Shown here: positions 6,254 through 7,232 of the stretch, piece after piece
Layout of the letters: every line of letters begins with the position of its first letter
Numbering within the stretch: the first letter of the stretch is position 1
DNA from: an uncultured beta proteobacterium
GTDB taxonomy: Bacteria > Pseudomonadota > Gammaproteobacteria > Burkholderiales > Rhodocyclaceae
Assembly: GCA_903933395.1 (NCBI GenBank)
Contig: CAIZKA010000046.1
Coordinates: 1 to 7,232, forward strand
DNA: 7,232 nt
Reading direction: 5' to 3'
Position numbers and translations under genes: made by a program
The notes under the pieces: model-generated
The model's input: only the letters and a program-made list of their open reading frames with translations
Database searches by the model: none
What the model was told of the DNA's origin: nothing

Positions 6254-6673
6254 TCATTTCGCGCTCGCGCAGATGGCCTTGAAAATTTCCGAGAAAAAAG
6301 TGTTGGGAGCAATCGGCTTCCAGGCGCGATCAAATTCCTTGGCCGAGCCGTCGAAGGTGTAAGTGAAGACGACGTCACCGAGGGCCATTTGTTCGGCATG
6401 AAAGGAGAGTGTCAGGGTCCTGCTCTGTCGCGCTGCGCAATTGATCTCCTGTTGCGATTTCGCCGACCGGTAAGGTGCGCCGGGCATATCCGATTGCGCG
6501 GAGGTGAAATCCCACATGGTCCAGAAATTGAACACCTCGCCATTCCTTCGGATCGCGGCGGAATCGACGTAAACATAGACCTCCCGTATGCTGTCGCCGG
6601 TGTCAATTTCAATCCACTCGGCGTGAGCGGATGCGGGTAATGCCAGCAAGGCCAGGAGCAGAAGCTTTTTCAT
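6254..6673 (-). CDS. Small secreted protein, surface-adhesin E type
   Basis: The 139-residue product has a clear Sec signal peptide: KK, a leucine/alanine core at 4-12, and cleavage after AHA at about 18/19. The mature part begins EWIEI and resembles the proteobacterial surface-adhesin E family. Shared features are a tyrosine/valine-rich strand with VDSAAIRRNG (37-45), FWTMWDF (50-56), a YRSAKSQQEINC segment ending at C79, SRTLTLSFHAEQM, and a second cysteine at C135 near the end that could form a disulfide with C79. Members are small exported proteins of poorly known function; the family name comes from a Haemophilus adhesin, and adhesion here is unproven. The gene converges on uvrB with 20 bp between stop codons and no clear hairpin terminator. 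No good Shine-Dalgarno sequence precedes the ATG. The family call is from memory of its pattern; being a secreted protein is firmer. Confidence 0.75.
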   Translation of the reverse strand: MKKLLLLALLALPASAHAEWIEIDTGDSIREVYVYVDSAAIRRNGEVFNFWTMWDFTSAQSDMPGAPYRSAKSQQEINCAARQSRTLTLSFHAEQMALGDVVFTYTFDGSAKEFDRAWKPIAPNTFFSEIFKAICASAK

Positions 6674-6824
6674 GTCGGGGTTCTATCGTGTTGCCGAAGG
6701 AACAAGCTCGGGGCAGTCAGTGCACAGTGTGAAGCGACAGGTGCTTGCCAATTTCCTTGAGTATCGTTAATGTCAAATTTACTGCATTTGCCCGGACTTT
6801 GTTCGATCCAGCCAACCGGTAAAT

Positions 6825-6829
6825 AGGGA
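6825..6829 (+). promoter_or_regulatory. Ribosome-binding site of the tyrosine phosphatase gene
   Basis: AGGGA lies 5 nt before the ATG at 6835 and supports that start, which also puts the catalytic loop at the usual distance from the N-terminus. In the rest of the 161-bp divergent gap (6674-6834) I found only weak promoter-like hexamers and no operator. Confidence 0.6.
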
Positions 6830-6834
6830 AAAAG

Positions 6835-7232
6835 ATGCCACGTCGAGTCCTTTTCGTCTGCACCGGAAATATCTGCCGCTCGCCGACGGCGGAAGGCGTC
6901 GCCCGCGGTCTGGCGGGAAAGCTGGGTCTGGCCGAGGCCTTCGAGTTCGATTCGGCGGCCACCCATGGCTACCACATCGGCGACACGCCCGACTCACGTA
7001 CCGTCGCCGCGGCGGCAAAGCGCGGCTACGACCTCGGGTATCTGCGGGCGCGGCGCGTGACGGATTTCGACTTCATCCGCTTCGACCACGTGATCGCGAT
7101 GGGGCGCGACCATCTGGAATGGTTGCAGCGCGCCTGTCCGCCCTTGTATCACGACAAGCTCGCCTTGCTGCTGGAGTTCAGCGAGCGTTTCGAGGAAGAC
7201 GAGGTGCCCGATCCCTACTACGGCGGGACGGA
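6835..7232 (+). CDS. Low-molecular-weight protein-tyrosine phosphatase (C-terminus outside window)
   Basis: A cytoplasmic enzyme that hydrolyses phosphotyrosine through a cysteinyl-phosphate intermediate. The signature P-loop CTGNICRS (9-16) follows the first beta strand, with nucleophile C9 and phosphate-binding R15. The general-acid aspartate is D126 in DPYYGG, and DHVIAMGRDH (84-93) is the usual internal strand and helix start. The 132 visible codons cover nearly all of a protein normally ~155-160 residues long; only the last helix is missing. Bacterial relatives often regulate capsule or exopolysaccharide kinases, but no such genes are in view. The position beside uvrB matches a housekeeping copy seen in many betaproteobacteria, from memory. 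The gene is divergent from the adhesin-E-like gene. Confidence 0.93.
   Translation, partial: MPRRVLFVCTGNICRSPTAEGVARGLAGKLGLAEAFEFDSAATHGYHIGDTPDSRTVAAAAKRGYDLGYLRARRVTDFDFIRFDHVIAMGRDHLEWLQRACPPLYHDKLALLLEFSERFEEDEVPDPYYGGT

Noticed and set aside
6234..6270. Possible bidirectional terminator between uvrB and the adhesin-like gene
   Set aside because: Only a short GCGC-rich self-complementary stretch without a usable stem plus T-run is present.
1..7232. CRISPR array, insertion sequence with transposase, toxin-antitoxin or other defence genes
   Set aside because: No spaced identical repeats, transposase motifs or small paired genes could be found on either strand.

Overview
The window looks like a chromosomal segment of a high-GC Gram-negative bacterium, most likely a betaproteobacterium. 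A Rhodocyclales-type genome (Dechloromonas or Azonexus relatives) is my guess from protein style and gene order; I ran no search. The evidence is an aromatic/aspartate aminotransferase divergent from uvrB, a low-molecular-weight tyrosine phosphatase just beyond, and a large two-partner-secretion exoprotein carrying an extended signal peptide.

Layout. Positions 1-2196 (minus strand) hold the N-terminal 732 codons of a filamentous-haemagglutinin-type secreted protein. It is open to the window edge and unfinished. It has an ESPR leader, a TPS secretion domain, 21-residue beta-helix repeats and the start of a YDG-type repeat domain. Positions 2197-2643 contain no convincing gene. They form a comparatively AT-rich leader and regulatory stretch with several palindromes. 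Positions 2644-2799 hold a compact tRNA-Asn(GTT) unit on the minus strand, with its own promoter and a UUCG-loop terminator. Positions 2808-4010 (minus) encode a class I aminotransferase (TyrB/AspC type). A 150-bp divergent intergenic region separates it from uvrB (4161-6233, plus). A small secreted protein of the surface-adhesin-E type (6254-6673, minus) converges on uvrB with a 20-bp gap. After a 161-bp divergent gap, a low-molecular-weight phosphotyrosine phosphatase starts at 6835 and runs off the right edge.

Working together. The right two thirds is ordinary housekeeping DNA: amino-acid transamination, nucleotide excision repair and translation. The left third is accessory surface biology: a giant exoprotein beside a tRNA gene, whose TpsB transporter partner is not in view. 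The most informative small-scale signal is the tyrB/tRNA-Asn junction. There the tRNA promoter's -10 hexamer lies in the loop of a 9-bp GC-rich inverted repeat that could also terminate tyrB. No new defence, CRISPR or transposon system is visible. The less explained elements are the palindromes upstream of the exoprotein gene and the atypical sequence at its truncated end (about 1-115).
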